Shown piece by piece: positions 1-14,526 of a stretch of 64,000 nt of DNA. The DNA lies in NCBI GenBank assembly GCA_963662175.1, contig OY759224.1, positions 30,017,489 through 30,081,488 of the forward strand, in the 5' to 3' direction. The number at the start of each line of letters is the position of its first letter. Position 1 is the first letter of the stretch. The notes beneath the pieces were generated by a model, which saw only the letters and a program-made list of their open reading frames with translations, was not told the DNA's origin and did no database searches. Both the position numbers and the translations under genes were made by a program. The stretch comes from Aradus depressus. Its lineage: Eukaryota; Arthropoda; Insecta; Hemiptera; Aradidae.

Positions 1-3000
1 TTAATTTTAAATACGAAATTTGATGTTGATACATTCATTACATCGCCAGTTATTGGGATTTTTAAATTCAGACTCGCTTATCTACCCATTCTCTTCCACC
101 GGCTTCTATACTTCTATGCTGAAACGGGGTTTGTTAGTATGTTTGTTCCAGCATCACGCCAAAACGGCTGGACGGATATTCATGAAACTTCACATGTAGC
201 ATCCTTCCAAGACCGATTGAATAATAGGCTATGTGGCGTCCCAAAATTTCGAACGGGAGGGGGGGTGGTAAGGGGGGGCTAAGCATAAAAGTAATGCCAA
301 CTCATTAATTAATGTTCGGATTGTCATGAAATTTCATATGTAGTATTCTTGAAGGCCAAATAGAAAAACAAGTGTGTGACGTCACAAAATTGTGAACGGG
401 AGGGGGGTTGTGAATTTTTGAACTGAGCCCCCCCCCCCCCCGGAACTCCCCCCTCCCCACGGCCGATATCGCTGCAATTTGACTGGTTATGTCCTAAGTG
501 GATTTTAGTTTTAAATACGAAATTTGATGTCGATGCATTCATTACATCGGCAGTTAATCGGATTTTTGAATTGAGCCCCCACCCCGGAACTCCCCCCTCC
601 CCTCGGCCGATATCGCTGCAATTTGACTGGTTATGTCCTAAGTGGATTTTAGTTTTAAATACGAAATTTGATGTCGATTCATTCATTACATCGGCAGTTA
701 TTGGGATTTTTGAATTGAGCCCCCACCCCGGAACTCCCCCCTCCCCTCGGCCGATATCGCTGAAATTTGACTGGTTATGTCCTCCGTGAATGTTAATTTT
801 AAATACGAAATTTGATGTTGATACATTCATTACATAGCCAGTTATTGGGATTTTTAAATTCAGACTCGCTTATCTACCCATTCTCTTCCACCGGCTTCTA
901 TACTTCTATGCTGAAACGGGGTTTGTTAGTATGTTTGTTCCAGCATCACGCCCAAACGGCTGGACGGATATTCATGAAACTTCACATGTAGCATCCTTTC
1001 AAGACCGATTGAATAATAGGCTATGTGGCGTCCCGAAATTTCGAACGGGAGGGGGGGTTGTAAGGGGGGGCTAAGCATAGAAATAATGCCAACTCATTAA
1101 TTAATGTTCGGATTGTCATGAAATTTCATATGTAGTATTCTTGAAGGCCAAATAGAAAAAAAAGTGTGTGACGTCTCAAAATTGTGAACGGGAGGGGGGT
1201 TGTGAATTTTTGAACTGAGCCCCCCCCCCCCCGGAACTCCCCCCTCCCCTCGGCCGATATCGCTGCAATTTGACTGGTTATGTCCTAAGTGGATTTTAGT
1301 TTTAAATACGAAATTTGATGTCGATACATTCATTACATCGGCAGTTAATCGGATTTTTGAATTGAGCCCCCACCCCGGAACTCCCCCCTCCCCTCGGCCG
1401 AAATCGCTGCAATTTGACTGGTTATGTCCTAAGTGGATTTTAGTTTTAAATACGAAATTTGATGTCGATACATTCATTACATCGGCAGTTATTGGGATTT
1501 TTGAATTGAGCCCCCACCCCGGAACTCCCCCTCCCCTCGGCCGATATCGCTGAAATTTGACTGGTTATGTCCTCCGTGAATGTTAATTTTAAATACGAAA
1601 TTTGATGTTGATACATTCATTACATCGCCAGTTATTGGGATTTTTAAATTCAGACTCGCTTATCTACCCATTCTCTTCCACCGGCTTCTATACTTCTATG
1701 CTGAAACGGGGTTTGTTAGTATGTTTGTTCCAGCATCACGCCAAAACGGCTGGACGGATATTCATGAAACTTCACATGTAGCATCCTTCCAAGACCGATT
1801 GAATAATAGGCTATGTGGCGTCCCAAAATTTCGAACGGGAGGGGGGGTGGTAAGGGGGGGCTAAGCATAAAAGTAATGCCAACTCATTAATTAATGTTCG
1901 GATTGTCATGAAATTTCATATGTAGTATTCTTGAAGGCCAAATAGAAAAACAAGTGTGTGACGTCACAAAATTGTGAACGGGAGGGGGGTTGTGAATTTT
2001 TGAACTGAGCCCCCCCCCCCGGAACTCCCCCCTCCCCACGGCCGATATCGCTGCAATTTGACTGGTTATGTCCTAAGTGGATTTTAGTTTTAAATACGAA
2101 ATTTGATGTCGATGCATTCATTACATCGGCAGTTAATCGAATTTTTGAACTGAGCCCCCCCCCCCCGGAACTCCCCCCTCCCCTCGGCCGATATCGCTGC
2201 AATTTGACTGGTTATGTCCTAAGTGGATTTTAGTTTTAAATACGAAATTTGATGTCGATACATTCATTACATCGGCAGTTATTGGGATTTTTGAATTGAG
2301 CCCCCACCCCGGAACTCCCCCCTCCCCTCGGCCGATATCGCTGAAATTTGACTGGTTATGTCCTCCGTGAATGTTAATTTTAAATACGAAATTTGATGTT
2401 GATACATTCTTTACATCGCCAGTTATTGGGATTTTTAAATTCAGACTCGCTTATCTACCCATTCTCTTCCACCGGCTTCTATACTTCTATGCTGAAACGG
2501 GGTTTGTTAGTATGTTTGTTCCAGTATCACGCCCAAACGGCTGGACGGATATTCATGAAACTTCACATGTAGCATCCTTTCAAGACCGATTGAATAATAG
2601 GCTATGTGGCGTCCCAAAATTTCGAACGGGAGGGGGGGTTGTAAGGTGTAAGGGGGGGCTAAGCATAGAAATAATGCCAACTCATTAATTAATGTTCGGA
2701 TTGTCATGAAATTTCATATGTAGTATTCTTGAAGGCCAAATAGAAAAAAAAGTGTGTGACGTCTCAAAATTGTGAACGGGAGGGGGGTTGTGAATTTTTG
2801 AACTGTGCCCCCCCCCCCCGGAACTCCCCCCTCCCCTCGGCCGATATCGCTGCAATTTGACTGGTTATGTCCTAAGTGGATTTTAGTTTTAAATACGAAA
2901 TTTGATGTCGATACATTCATTACATCGGCAGTTAATCGGATTTTTGAATTGAGCCCCCACCCCGGAACTCCCCCCTCCCCTCGGCCGAAATCGCTGCAAT

Positions 3001-6000
3001 TTGACTGGTTATGTCCTAAGTGGATTTTAGTTTTAAATACGAAATTTGATGTCGATACATTCATTACATCGGCAGTTATTGGGATTTTTGAATTGAGCCC
3101 CCACCCCGGAACTCCCCCTCCCCTCGGCCGATATCGCTGAAATTTGACTGGTTATGTCCTCCGTGAATGTTAATTTTAAATACGAAATTTGATGTTGATA
3201 CATTCATTACATCGCCAGTTATTGGGATTTTTAAATTCAGACTCGCTTATCTACCCATTCTCTTCCACCGGCTTCTATACTTCTATGCTGAAACGGGGTT
3301 TGTTAGTATGTTTGTTCCAGCATCACGCCAAAACGGCTGGACGGATATTCATGAAACTTCACATGTAGCATCCTTCCAAGACCGATTGAATAATAGGCTA
3401 TGTGGCGTCCCAAAATTTCGAACGGGAGGGGGGGTGGTAAGGGGGGGCTAAGCATAAAAGTAATGCCAACTCATTAATTAATGTTCGGATTGTCATGAAA
3501 TTTCATATGTAGTATTCTTGAAGGCCAAATAGAAAAACAAGTGTGTGACGTCACAAAATTGTGAACGGGAGGGGGGTTGTGAATTTTTGAACTGAGCCCC
3601 CCCCCCCCCCCGGAACTCCCCCCTCCCCACGGCCGATATCGCTGCAATTTGACTGGTTATGTCCTAAGTGGATTTTAGTTTTAAATACGAAATTTGATGT
3701 CGATGCATTCATTACATCGGCAGTTAATCGGATTTTTGAATTGAGCCCCCACCCCGGAACTCCCCCCTCCCCTCGGCCGATATCGCTGCAATTTGACTGG
3801 TTATGTCCTAAGTGGATTTTAGTTTTAAATACGAAATTTGATGTCGATACATTCATTACATCGGCAGTTATTGGGATTTTTGAATTGAGCCCCCACCCCG
3901 GAACTCCCCCCTCCCCTCGGCCGATATCGCTGAAATTTGACTGGTTATGTCCTCCGTGAATGTTAATTTTAAATACGAAATTTGATGTTGATACATTCAT
4001 TACATAGCCAGTTATTGGGATTTTTAAATTCAGACTCGCTTATCTACCCATTCTCTTCCACCGGCTTCTATACTTCTATGCTGAAACGGGGTTTGTTAGT
4101 ATGTTTGTTCCAGCATCACGCCCAAACGGCTGGACGGATATTCATGAAACTTCACATGTAGCATCCTTTCAAGACCGATTGAATAATAGGCTATGTGGCG
4201 TCCCGAAATTTCGAACGGGAGGGGGGGTTGTAAGGGGGGGCTAAGCATAGAAATAATGCCAACTCATTAATTAATGTTCGGATTGTCATGAAATTTCATA
4301 TGTAGTATTCTTGAAGGCCAAATAGAAAAAAAAGTGTGTGACGTCTCAAAATTGTGAACGGGAGGGGGGTTGTGAATTTTTGAACTGAGCCCCCCCCCCC
4401 CGGAACTCCCCCCTCCCCTCGGCCGATATCGCTGCAATTTGACTGGTTATGTCCTAAGTGGATTTTAGTTTTAAATACGAAATTTGATGTCGATACATTC
4501 ATTACATCGGCAGTTAATCGGATTTTTGAATTGAGCCCCCACCCCGGAACTCCCCCCTCCCCTCGGCCGAAATCGCTGCAATTTGACTGGTTATGTCCTA
4601 AGTGGATTTTAGTTTTAAATACGAAATTTGATGTCGATACATTCATTACATCGGCAGTTATTGGGATTTTTGAATTGAGCCCCCACCCCGGAACTCCCCC
4701 TCCCCTCGGCCGATATCGCTGAAATTTGACTGGTTATGTCCTCCGTAAATGTTAATTTTAAATACGAAATTTGATGTTGATACATTCATTACATCGCCAG
4801 TTATTGGGATTTTTAAATTCAGACTCGCTTATCTACCCATTCTCTTCCACCGGCTTCTATACTTCTATGCTGAAACGGGGTTTGTTAGTATGTTTGTTCC
4901 AGCATCACGCCAAAACGGCTGGACGGATATTCATGAAACTTCACATGTAGCATCCTTCCAAGACCGATTGAATAATAGGCTATGTGGCGTCCCAAAATTT
5001 CGAACGGGAGGGGGGGTGGTAAGGGGGGGCTAAGCATAAAAGTAATGCCAACTCATTAATTAATGTTCGGATTGTCATGAAATTTCATATGTAGTATTCT
5101 TGAAGGCCAAATAGAAAAACAAGTGTGTGACGTCACAAAATTGTGAACGGGAGGGGGGTTGTGAATTTTTGAACTGAGCCCCCCCCCCGGAACTCCCCCC
5201 TCCCCACGGCCGATATCGCTGCAATTTGACTGGTTATGTCCTAAGTGGATTTTAGTTTTAAATACGAAATTTGATGTCGATGCATTCATTACATCGGCAG
5301 TTAATCGGATTTTTGAATTGAGCCCCCACCCCGGAACTCCCCCCTCCCCTCGGCCGATATCGCTGCAATTTGACTGGTTATGTCCTAAGTGGATTTTAGT
5401 TTTAAATACGAAATTTGATGTCGATACATTCATTACATCGGCAGTTAATCGGATTTTTGAATTGAGCCCCCACCCCGGAACTCCCCCCTCCCCTCGGCCG
5501 AAATCGCTGCAATTTGACTGGTTATGTCCTAAGTGGATTTTAGTTTTAAATACGAAATTTGATGTCGATACATTCATTACATCGGCAGTTATTGGGATTT
5601 TTGAATTGAGCCCCCACCCCGGAACTCCCCCTCCCCTCGGCCGATATCGCTGAAATTTGACTGGTTATGTCCTCCGTGAATGTTAATTTTAAATACGAAA
5701 TTTGATGTTGATACATTCATTACATCGCCAGTTATTGGGATTTTTAAATTCAGACTCGCTTATCTACCCATTCTCTTCCACCGGCTTCTATACTTCTATG
5801 CTGAAACGGGGTTTGTTAGTATGTTTGTTCCAGCATCACGCCAAAACGGCTGGACGGATATTCATGAAACTTCACATGTAGCATCCTTCCAAGACCGATT
5901 GAATAATGGGCAATGTGGCGTCCCAAAATTTCGAACGGGAGGGGGGGTGGTAAGGGGGGGCTAAGCATAAAAGTAATGCCAACTCATTAATTAATGTTCG

Positions 6001-7380
6001 GATTGTCATGAAATTTCATATGTAGTATTCTTGAAGGCCAAATAGAAAAACAAGTGTGTGACGTCACAAAATTGTGAACGGGAGGGGGGTTGTGAATTTT
6101 TGAACTGAGCCCCCCCCCCCGGAACTCCCCCCTCCCCTCGGCCGATATCGCTGCAATTTGACTGGTTATGTCCTAAGTGGATTTTAGTTTTAAATACGAA
6201 ATTTGATGTCGATGCATTCATTACATCGGCAGTTAATCGGATTTTTGAATTGAGCCCCCACCCCGGAACTCCCCCCTCCCCTCGGCCGATATCGCTGCAA
6301 TTTGACTGGTTATGTCCTAAGTGGATTTTAGTTTTAAATACGAAATTTGATGTCGATACATTCATTACATCGGCAGTTATTGGGATTTTTGAATTGAGCC
6401 CCCACCCCGGAACTCCCCCCTCCCCTCGGCCGATATCGCTGAAATTTGACTGGTTATGTCCTCCGTGAATGTTAATTTTAAATACGAAATTTGATGTTGA
6501 TACATTCATTACATCGCCAGTTATTGGGATTTTTAAATTCAGACTCGCTTATCTACCCATTCTCTTCCACCGGCTTCTATACTTCTATGCTGAAACGGGG
6601 TTTGTTAGTATGTTTGTTCCAGCATCACGCCCAAACGGCTGGACGGATATTCATGAAACTTCACATGTAGCATCCTTTCAAGACCGATTGAATAATAGGC
6701 TATGTGGCGTCCCAAAATTTCGAACGGGAGGGGGGGTTGTAAGGGGGGGCTAAGCATAGAAATAATGCCAACTCATTAATTAATGTTCGGATTGTCATGA
6801 AATTTCATATGTAGTATTCTTGAAGGCCAAATAGAAAAAAAAGTGTGTGACGTCTCAAAATTGTGAACGGGAGGGGGGTTGTGAATTTTTGAACTGTGCC
6901 CCCCCCCCCCGGAACTCCCCCCTCCCCTCGGCCGATATCGCTGCAATTTGACTGGTTATGTCCTAAGTGGATTTTAGTTTTAAATACGAAATTTGATGTC
7001 GATACATTCATTACATCGGCAGTTAATCGGATTTTTGAATTGAGCCCCCACCCCGGAACTCCCCCCTCCCCTCGGCCGAAATCGCTGCAATTTGACTGGT
7101 TATGTCCTAAGTGGATTTTAGTTTTAAATACGAAATTTGATGTCGATACATTCATAACATCGGCAGTTATTGGGATTTTTGAATTGAGCCCCCACCCCGG
7201 AACTCCCCCTCCCCTCGGCCGATATCGCTGAAATTTGACTGGTTATGTCCTCCGTGAATGTTAATTTTAAATACGAAATTTGATGTTGATACATTCATTA
7301 CATCGCCAGTTATTGGGATTTTTAAATTCAGACTCGCTTATCTACCCATTCTCTTCCACCGGCTTCTATACTTCTATGCT
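1..7380 (+). repeat. Satellite block with alternating A and B units
   Basis: Two linked haplotypes are visible. A units read ggtggtaagggg, then aagcataaaagtaatg, then aaaaacaagtgtgtgacgtcac. B units read ggttgtaagg, then aagcatagaaataatg, then aaaaaaaagtgtgtgacgtctc. Reading units in order from 121 gives A B A B A B A A B, a dimer of about 1,583 bp with one doubled A near 5.9 kb. The interval 4872-5803 is 931 bp, so it carries one extra 144-bp module. Confidence 0.85.
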
Positions 7381-10300
7381 GAAACGGGGTTTGTTAGTAT
7401 GTTTGTTCCAGCATCACGCCAAAACGGCTGGACGGATATTCATGAAACTTCACATGTAGCATCCTTCCAAGACCGATTGAATAATAGGCTATGTGGCGTC
7501 CCAAAATTTCGAACGGGAGGGGGGGTGGTAAGGGGGGGCTAAGCATAAAAGTAATGCCAACTCATTAATTAATGTTCGGATTGTCATGAAATTTCATATG
7601 TAGTATTCTTGAAGGCCAAATAGAAAAACAAGTGTGTGACGTCACAAAATTGTGAACGGGAGGGGGGTTGTGAATTTTTGAACTGAGCCCCCCCCCCCCC
7701 GGAACTCCCCCCTCCCCACGGCCGATATCGCTGCAATTTGACTGGTTATGTCCTAAGTGGATTTTAGTTTTAAATACGAAATTTGATGTCGATGCATTCA
7801 TTACATCGGCAGTTAATCGGATTTTTGAATTGAGCCCCCATCCCCGGAACTCCCCCCTCCCCTCGGCCGATATCGCTGCAATTTGACTGGTTATGTCCTA
7901 AGTGGATTTTAGTTTTAAATACGAAATTTGATGTCGATACATTCATTACATCGGCAGTTATTGGGATTTTTGAATTGAGCCCCCACCCCGGAACTCCCCC
8001 CTCCCCTCGGCCGATATCGCTGAAATTTGACTGGTTATGTCCTCCGTGAATGTTAATTTTAAATACGAAATTTGATGTTGATACATTCATTACATAGCCA
8101 GTTATTGGGATTTTTAAATTCAGACTCGCTTATCTACCCATTCTCTTCCACCGGCTTCTATACTTCTATGCTGAAACGGGGTTTGTTAGTATGTTTGTTC
8201 CAGCATCACGCCCAAACGGCTGGACGGATATTCATGAAACTTCACATGTAGCATCCTTTCAAGACCGATTGAATAATAGGCTATGTGGCGTCCCGAAATT
8301 TCGAACGGGAGGGGGGGTTGTAAGGGGGGGCTAAGCATAGAAATAATGCCAACTCATTAATTAATGTTCGGATTGTCATGAAATTTCATATGTAGTATTC
8401 TTGAAGGCCAAATAGAAAAAAAAGTGTGTGACGTCTCAAAATTGTGAACGGGAGGGGGGTTGTGAATTTTTGAACTGAGCCCCCCCCCCCCCGGAACTCC
8501 CCCCTCCCCTCGGCCGATATCGCTGCAATTTGACTGGTTATGTCCTAAGTGGATTTTAGTTTTAAATACGAAATTTGATGTCGATACATTCATTACATCG
8601 GCAGTTATTCGGATTTTTGAATTGAGCCCCCACCCCGGAACTCCCCCCTCCCCTCGGCCGATATCGCTGCAATTTGACTCGTTATGTCCTAAGTCGATTT
8701 TAGTTTTAAATACTAAATTTGATGTCGATACATTCATTACATCGGCAGTTATTGGGATTTTTGAATTGAGCCCCCACCCCGGAACTCCCCCCTCCCCTCG
8801 GCCGATATCGCTGAAATTTGACTGGTTATGTCCTCCGTGAATGTTAATTTTAAATACGAAATTTGATGTTGATACATTCATTACATCGCCAGTTATTGGG
8901 ATTTTTAAATTCAGACTCGCTTATCTACCCATTCTCTTCCACCGGCTTCTATACTTCTATGCTGAAACGGGGTTTGTTAGTATGTTTGTTCCAGTATCAC
9001 GCCCAAACGGCTGGACGGATATTCATGAAACTTCACATGTAGCATCCTTTCAAGACCGATTGAATAATAGGCTATGTGGCGTCCCGAAATTTCGAACGGG
9101 AGGGGGGGTTGTAAGGGGGGGCTAAGCATAGAAATAATGCCAACTCATTAATTAATGTTCGGATTGTCATGAAATTTCACATGTAGTATTCTTGAAGGCC
9201 AAATAGAAAAAAAAGTGTGTGACGTCTCAAAATTGTGAACGGGAGGGGGGTTGTGAATTTTTGAACTGAGCCCACCCCCCCCCCCCCCCCGGAACTCCCC
9301 CCTCCCCTCGGCCGATATCGCTGCAATTTGACTGGTTATGTCCTAAGTGGATTTTAGTTTTAAATACGAAATTTGATGTCGATACATTCATTACATCGGC
9401 AGTTAATCGGATTTTTGAATTGAGCCCCCACCCCGGAACTCCCCCCTCCCCTCGGCCGAAATCGCTGCAATTTGACTGGTTATGTCCTAAGTGGATTTTA
9501 GTTTTAAATACGAAATTTGATGTCGATACATTCATAACATCGGCAGTTATTGGGATTTTTGAATTGAGCCCCCACCCCGGAACTCCCCCTCCCCTCGGCC
9601 GATATCGCTGAAATTTGACTGGTTATGTCCTCCGTGAATGTTAATTTTAAATACGAAATTTGATGTTGATACATTCATTACATCGCCAGTTATTGGGATT
9701 TTTAAATTCAGACTCGCTTATCTACCCATTCTCTTCCACCGGCTTCTATACTTCTATGCTGAAACGGGGTTTGTTAGTATGTTTGTTCCAGCATCACGCC
9801 AAAACGGCTGGACGGATATTCATGAAACTTCACATGTAGCATCCTTCCAAGACCGATTGAATAATAGGCTATGTGGCGTCCCAAAATTTCGAACGGGAGG
9901 GGGGGTGGTAAGGGGGGGCTAAGCATAAAAGTAATGCCAACTCATTAATTAATGTTCGGATTGTCATGAAATTTCATATGTAGTATTCTTGAAGGCCAAA
10001 TAGAAAAACAAGTGTGTGACGTCACAAAATTGTGAACGGGAGGGGGGTTGTGAATTTTTGAACTGAGCCCCCCCCCCCCGGAACTCCCCCCTCCCCACGG
10101 CCGATATCGCTGCAATTTGACTGGTTATGTCCTAAGTGGATTTTAGTTTTAAATACGAAATTTGATGTCGATGCATTCATTACATCGGCAGTTAATCGGA
10201 TTTTTGAATTGAGCCCCCATCCCCGGAACTCCCCCCTCCCCTCGGCCGATATCGCTGCAATTTGACTGGTTATGTCCTAAGTGGATTTTAGTTTTAAATA

Positions 10301-13300
10301 CGAAATTTGATGTCGATACATTCATTACATCGGCAGTTATTGGGATTTTTGAATTGAGCCCCCACCCCGGAACTCCCCCCTCCCCTCGGCCGATATCGCT
10401 GAAATTTGACTGGTTATGTCCTCCGTGAATGTTAATTTTAAATACGAAATTTGATGTTGATACATTCATTACATAGCCAGTTATTGGGATTTTTAAATTC
10501 AGACTCGCTTATCTACCCATTCTCTTCCACCGGCTTCTATACTTCTATGCTGAAACGGGGTTTGTTAGTATGTTTGTTCCAGCATCACGCCCAAACGGCT
10601 GGACGGATATTCATGAAACTTCACATGTAGCATCCTTTCAAGACCGATTGAATAATAGGCTATGTGGCGTCCCGAAATTTCGAACGGGAGGGGGGGTTGT
10701 AAGGGGGGGCTAAGCATAGAAATAATGCCAACTCATTAATTAATGTTCGGATTGTCATGAAATTTCATATGTAGTATTCTTGAAGGCCAAATAGAAAAAA
10801 AAGTGTGTGACGTCTCAAAATTGTGAACGGGAGGGGGGTTGTGAATTTTTGAACTGAGCCCCCCCCCCCCCGGAACTCCCCCCTCCCCTCGGCCGATATC
10901 GCTGCAATTTGACTGGTTATGTCCTAAGTGGATTTTAGTTTTAAATACGAAATTTGATGTCGATACATTCATTACATCGGCAGTTATTCGGATTTTTGAA
11001 TTGAGCCCCCACCCCGGAACTCCCCCCTCCCCTCGGCCGATATCGCTGCAATTTGACTCGTTATGTCCTAAGTCGATTTTAGTTTTAAATACTAAATTTG
11101 ATGTCGATACATTCATTACATCGGCAGTTATTGGGATTTTTGAATTGAGCCCCCACCCCGGAACTCCCCCCTCCCCTCGGCCGATATCGCTGAAATTTGA
11201 CTGGTTATGTCCTCCGTGAATGTTAATTTTAAATACGAAATTTGATGTTGATACATTCATTACATCGCCAGTTATTGGGATTTTTAAATTCAGACTCGCT
11301 TATCTACCCATTCTCTTCCACCGGCTTCTATACTTCTATGCTGAAACGGGGTTTGTTAGTATGTTTGTTCCAGTATCACGCCCAAACGGCTGGACGGATA
11401 TTCATGAAACTTCACATGTAGCATCCTTTCAAGACCGATTGAATAATAGGCTATGTGGCGTCCCGAAATTTCGAACGGGAGGGGGGGTTGTAAGGGGGGG
11501 CTAAGCATAGAAATAATGCCAACTCATTAATTAATGTTCGGATTGTCATGAAATTTCACATGTAGTATTCTTGAAGGCCAAATAGAAAAAAAAGTGTGTG
11601 ACGTCTCAAAATTGTGAACGGGAGGGGGGTTGTGAATTTTTGAACTGAGCCCACCCCCCCCCCCCCCCCCGGAACTCCCCCCTCCCCTCAGCCGATATCG
11701 CTGCAATTTGACTGGTTATGTCCTAAGTGGATTTTAGTTTTAAATACGAAATTTGATGTCGATACATTCATTACATCGGCAGTTATTCGGATTTTTGAAT
11801 TGAGCCCCCACCCCGGAACTCCCCCCTCCCCTCGGCCGATATCGCTGCAATTTGACTGGTTATGTCCTAAGTGGATTTTAGTTTTAAATACGAAATTTGA
11901 TGTCGATACATTCATTACATCGGCAGTTATTGGGATTTTTGAATTGAGCCCCCACCCCGGAACTCCCCCCTCCCCTCGGCCGATATCGCTGAAATTTGAC
12001 TGGTTATGTCCTCCGTGAATGTTAATTTTAAATACGAAATTTGATGTTGATACATTCATTACATCGCCAGTTATTGGGATTTTTATATTCAGACTCGCTT
12101 ATCTACCCATTCTCTTCCACTGGCTTCTATACTTCTATGCTGAAACGGGGTTTGTTAGTATGTTTGTTCCAGCATCACGCCCAAACGGCTGGACGGATAT
12201 TCATGAAACTTCACATGTAGCATCCTTTCAAGACCGATTGAATAATAGGCTATGTGGCGTCCCAAAATTTCGAACGGGAGGGGGGGTGGTAAGGGGGGGC
12301 TAAGCATAAAAGTAATGCCAACTCATTAATTAATGTTCGGATTGTCATGAAATTTCATATGTAGTATTCTTGAAGGCCAAATAGAAAAACAAGTGTGTGA
12401 CGTCACAAAATTGTGAACGGGAGGGGGGTTGTGAATTTTTGAACTGAGCCCCCCCCCCCCCGGAACTCCCCCCTCCCCACGGCCGATATCGCGGCAATTT
12501 GACTGGTTATGTCCTAAGTGGATTTTAGTTTTAAATACGAAATTTGATGTCGATGCATTCATTACATCGGCAGTTAATCGGATTTTTGAATTGAGCCCCC
12601 ACCCCGGAACTCCCCCCTCCCCTCGGCCGATATCGCTGCAATTTGACTGGTTATGTCCTAAGTGGATTTTAGTTTTAAATACGAAATTTGATGTCGATAC
12701 ATTCATTACATCGGCAGTTATTGGGATTTTTGAATTGAGCCCCCACCCCGGAACTCCCCCCTCCCCTCGGCCGATATCGCTGAAATTTGACTGGTTATGT
12801 CCTCCGTGAATGTTAATTTTAAATACGAAATTTGATGTTGATACATTCATTACATAGCCAGTTATTGGGATTTTTAAATTCAGACTCGCTTATCTACCCA
12901 TTCTCTTCCACCGGCTTCTATACTTCTATGCTGAAACGGGGTTTGTTAGTATGTTTGTTCCAGCATCACGCCCAAACGGCTGGACGGATATTCATGAAAC
13001 TTCACATGTAGCATCCTTTCAAGACCGATTGAATAATAGGCTATGTGGCGTCCCGAAATTTCGAACGGGAGGGGGGGTTGTAAGGGGGGGCTAAGCATAG
13101 AAATAATGCCAACTCATTAATTAATGTTCGGATTGTCATGAAATTTCATATGTAGTATTCTTGAAGGCCAAATAGAAAAAAAAGTGTGTGACGTCTCAAA
13201 ATTGTGAACGGGAGGGGGGTTGTGAATTTTTGAACTGAGCCCCCCCCCCCCCCCCCGGAACTCCCCCCTCCCCTCGGCCGATATCGCTGCAATTTGACTG

Positions 13301-14526
13301 GTTATGTCCTAAGTGGATTTTAGTTTTAAATACGAAATTTGATGTCGATACATTCATTACATCGGCAGTTATTCGGATTTTTGAATTGAGCCCCCACCCC
13401 GGAACTCCCCCCTCCCCTCGGCCGATATCGCTGCAATTTGACTCGTTATGTCCTAAGTGGATTTTAGTTTTAAATACGAAATTTGATGTCGATACATTCA
13501 TTACATCGGCAGTTATTGGGATTTTTGAATTGAGCCCCCACCCCGGAACTCCCCCCTCCCCTCGGCCGATATCGCTGAAATTTGACTGGTTATGTCCTCC
13601 GTGAATGTTAATTTTAAATACGAAATTTGATGTTGATACATTCATTACATCGCCAGTTATTGGGATTTTTAAATTCAGACTCGCTTATCTACCCATTCTC
13701 TTCCACCGGCTTCTATACTTCTATGCTGAAACGGGGTTTGTTAGTATGTTTGTTCCAGTATCACGCCCAAACGGCTGGACGGATATTCATGAAACTTCAC
13801 ATGTAGCATCCTTTCAAGACCGATTGAATAATAGGCTATGTGGCGTCCCGAAATTTCGAACGGGAGGGGGGGTTGTAAGGGGGGGCTAAGCATAGAAATA
13901 ATGCCAACTCATTAATTAATGTTCGGATTGTCATGAAATTTCACATGTAGTATTCTTGAAGGCCAAATAGAAAAAAAAGTGTGTGACGTCTCAAAATTGT
14001 GAACGGGAGGGGGGTTGTGAATTTTTGAACTGAGCCCACCCCCCCCCCCCCCACGGAACTCCCCCCTCCCCTCAGCCGATATCGCTGCAATTTGACTGGT
14101 TATGTCCTAAGTGGATTTTAGTTTTAAATACGAAATTTGATGTCGATACATTCATTACATCGGCAGTTATTCGGATTTTTGAATTGAGCCCCCACCCCGG
14201 AACTCCCCCCTCCCCTCGGCCGATATCGCTGCAATTTGACTGGTTATGTCCTAAGTGGATTTTAGTTTTAAATACGAAATTTGATGTCGATACATTCATT
14301 ACATCGGCAGTTATTCGGATTTTTGAATTGAGCCCCCACCCCGGAACTCCCCCCTCCCCTCGGCCGATATCGCTGAAATTTGACTGGTTATGTCCTCCGT
14401 GAATGTTAATTTTAAATACGAAATTTTATGTTGATACATTCATTACATCGCCAGTTATTGGGATTTTTATATTCAGACTCGCTTATCTACCCATTCTCTT
14501 CCACCGGCTTCTATACTTCTATGCTG
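7381..14526 (+). repeat. Satellite block of ABB trimers, period about 2.38 kb
   Basis: From 7381 the unit order becomes A B B A B B A B B, three consecutive trimers. Anchors 8173/10552/12933 and 8964/11343/13728 lie 2,379-2,385 bp apart. Private changes follow the same period: gactcgttatg occurs near 8678, 11056 and 13440, and taagtcgatttt near 8690 and 11069 but not in the third copy. The trimer therefore spread as a unit. Confidence 0.85.
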
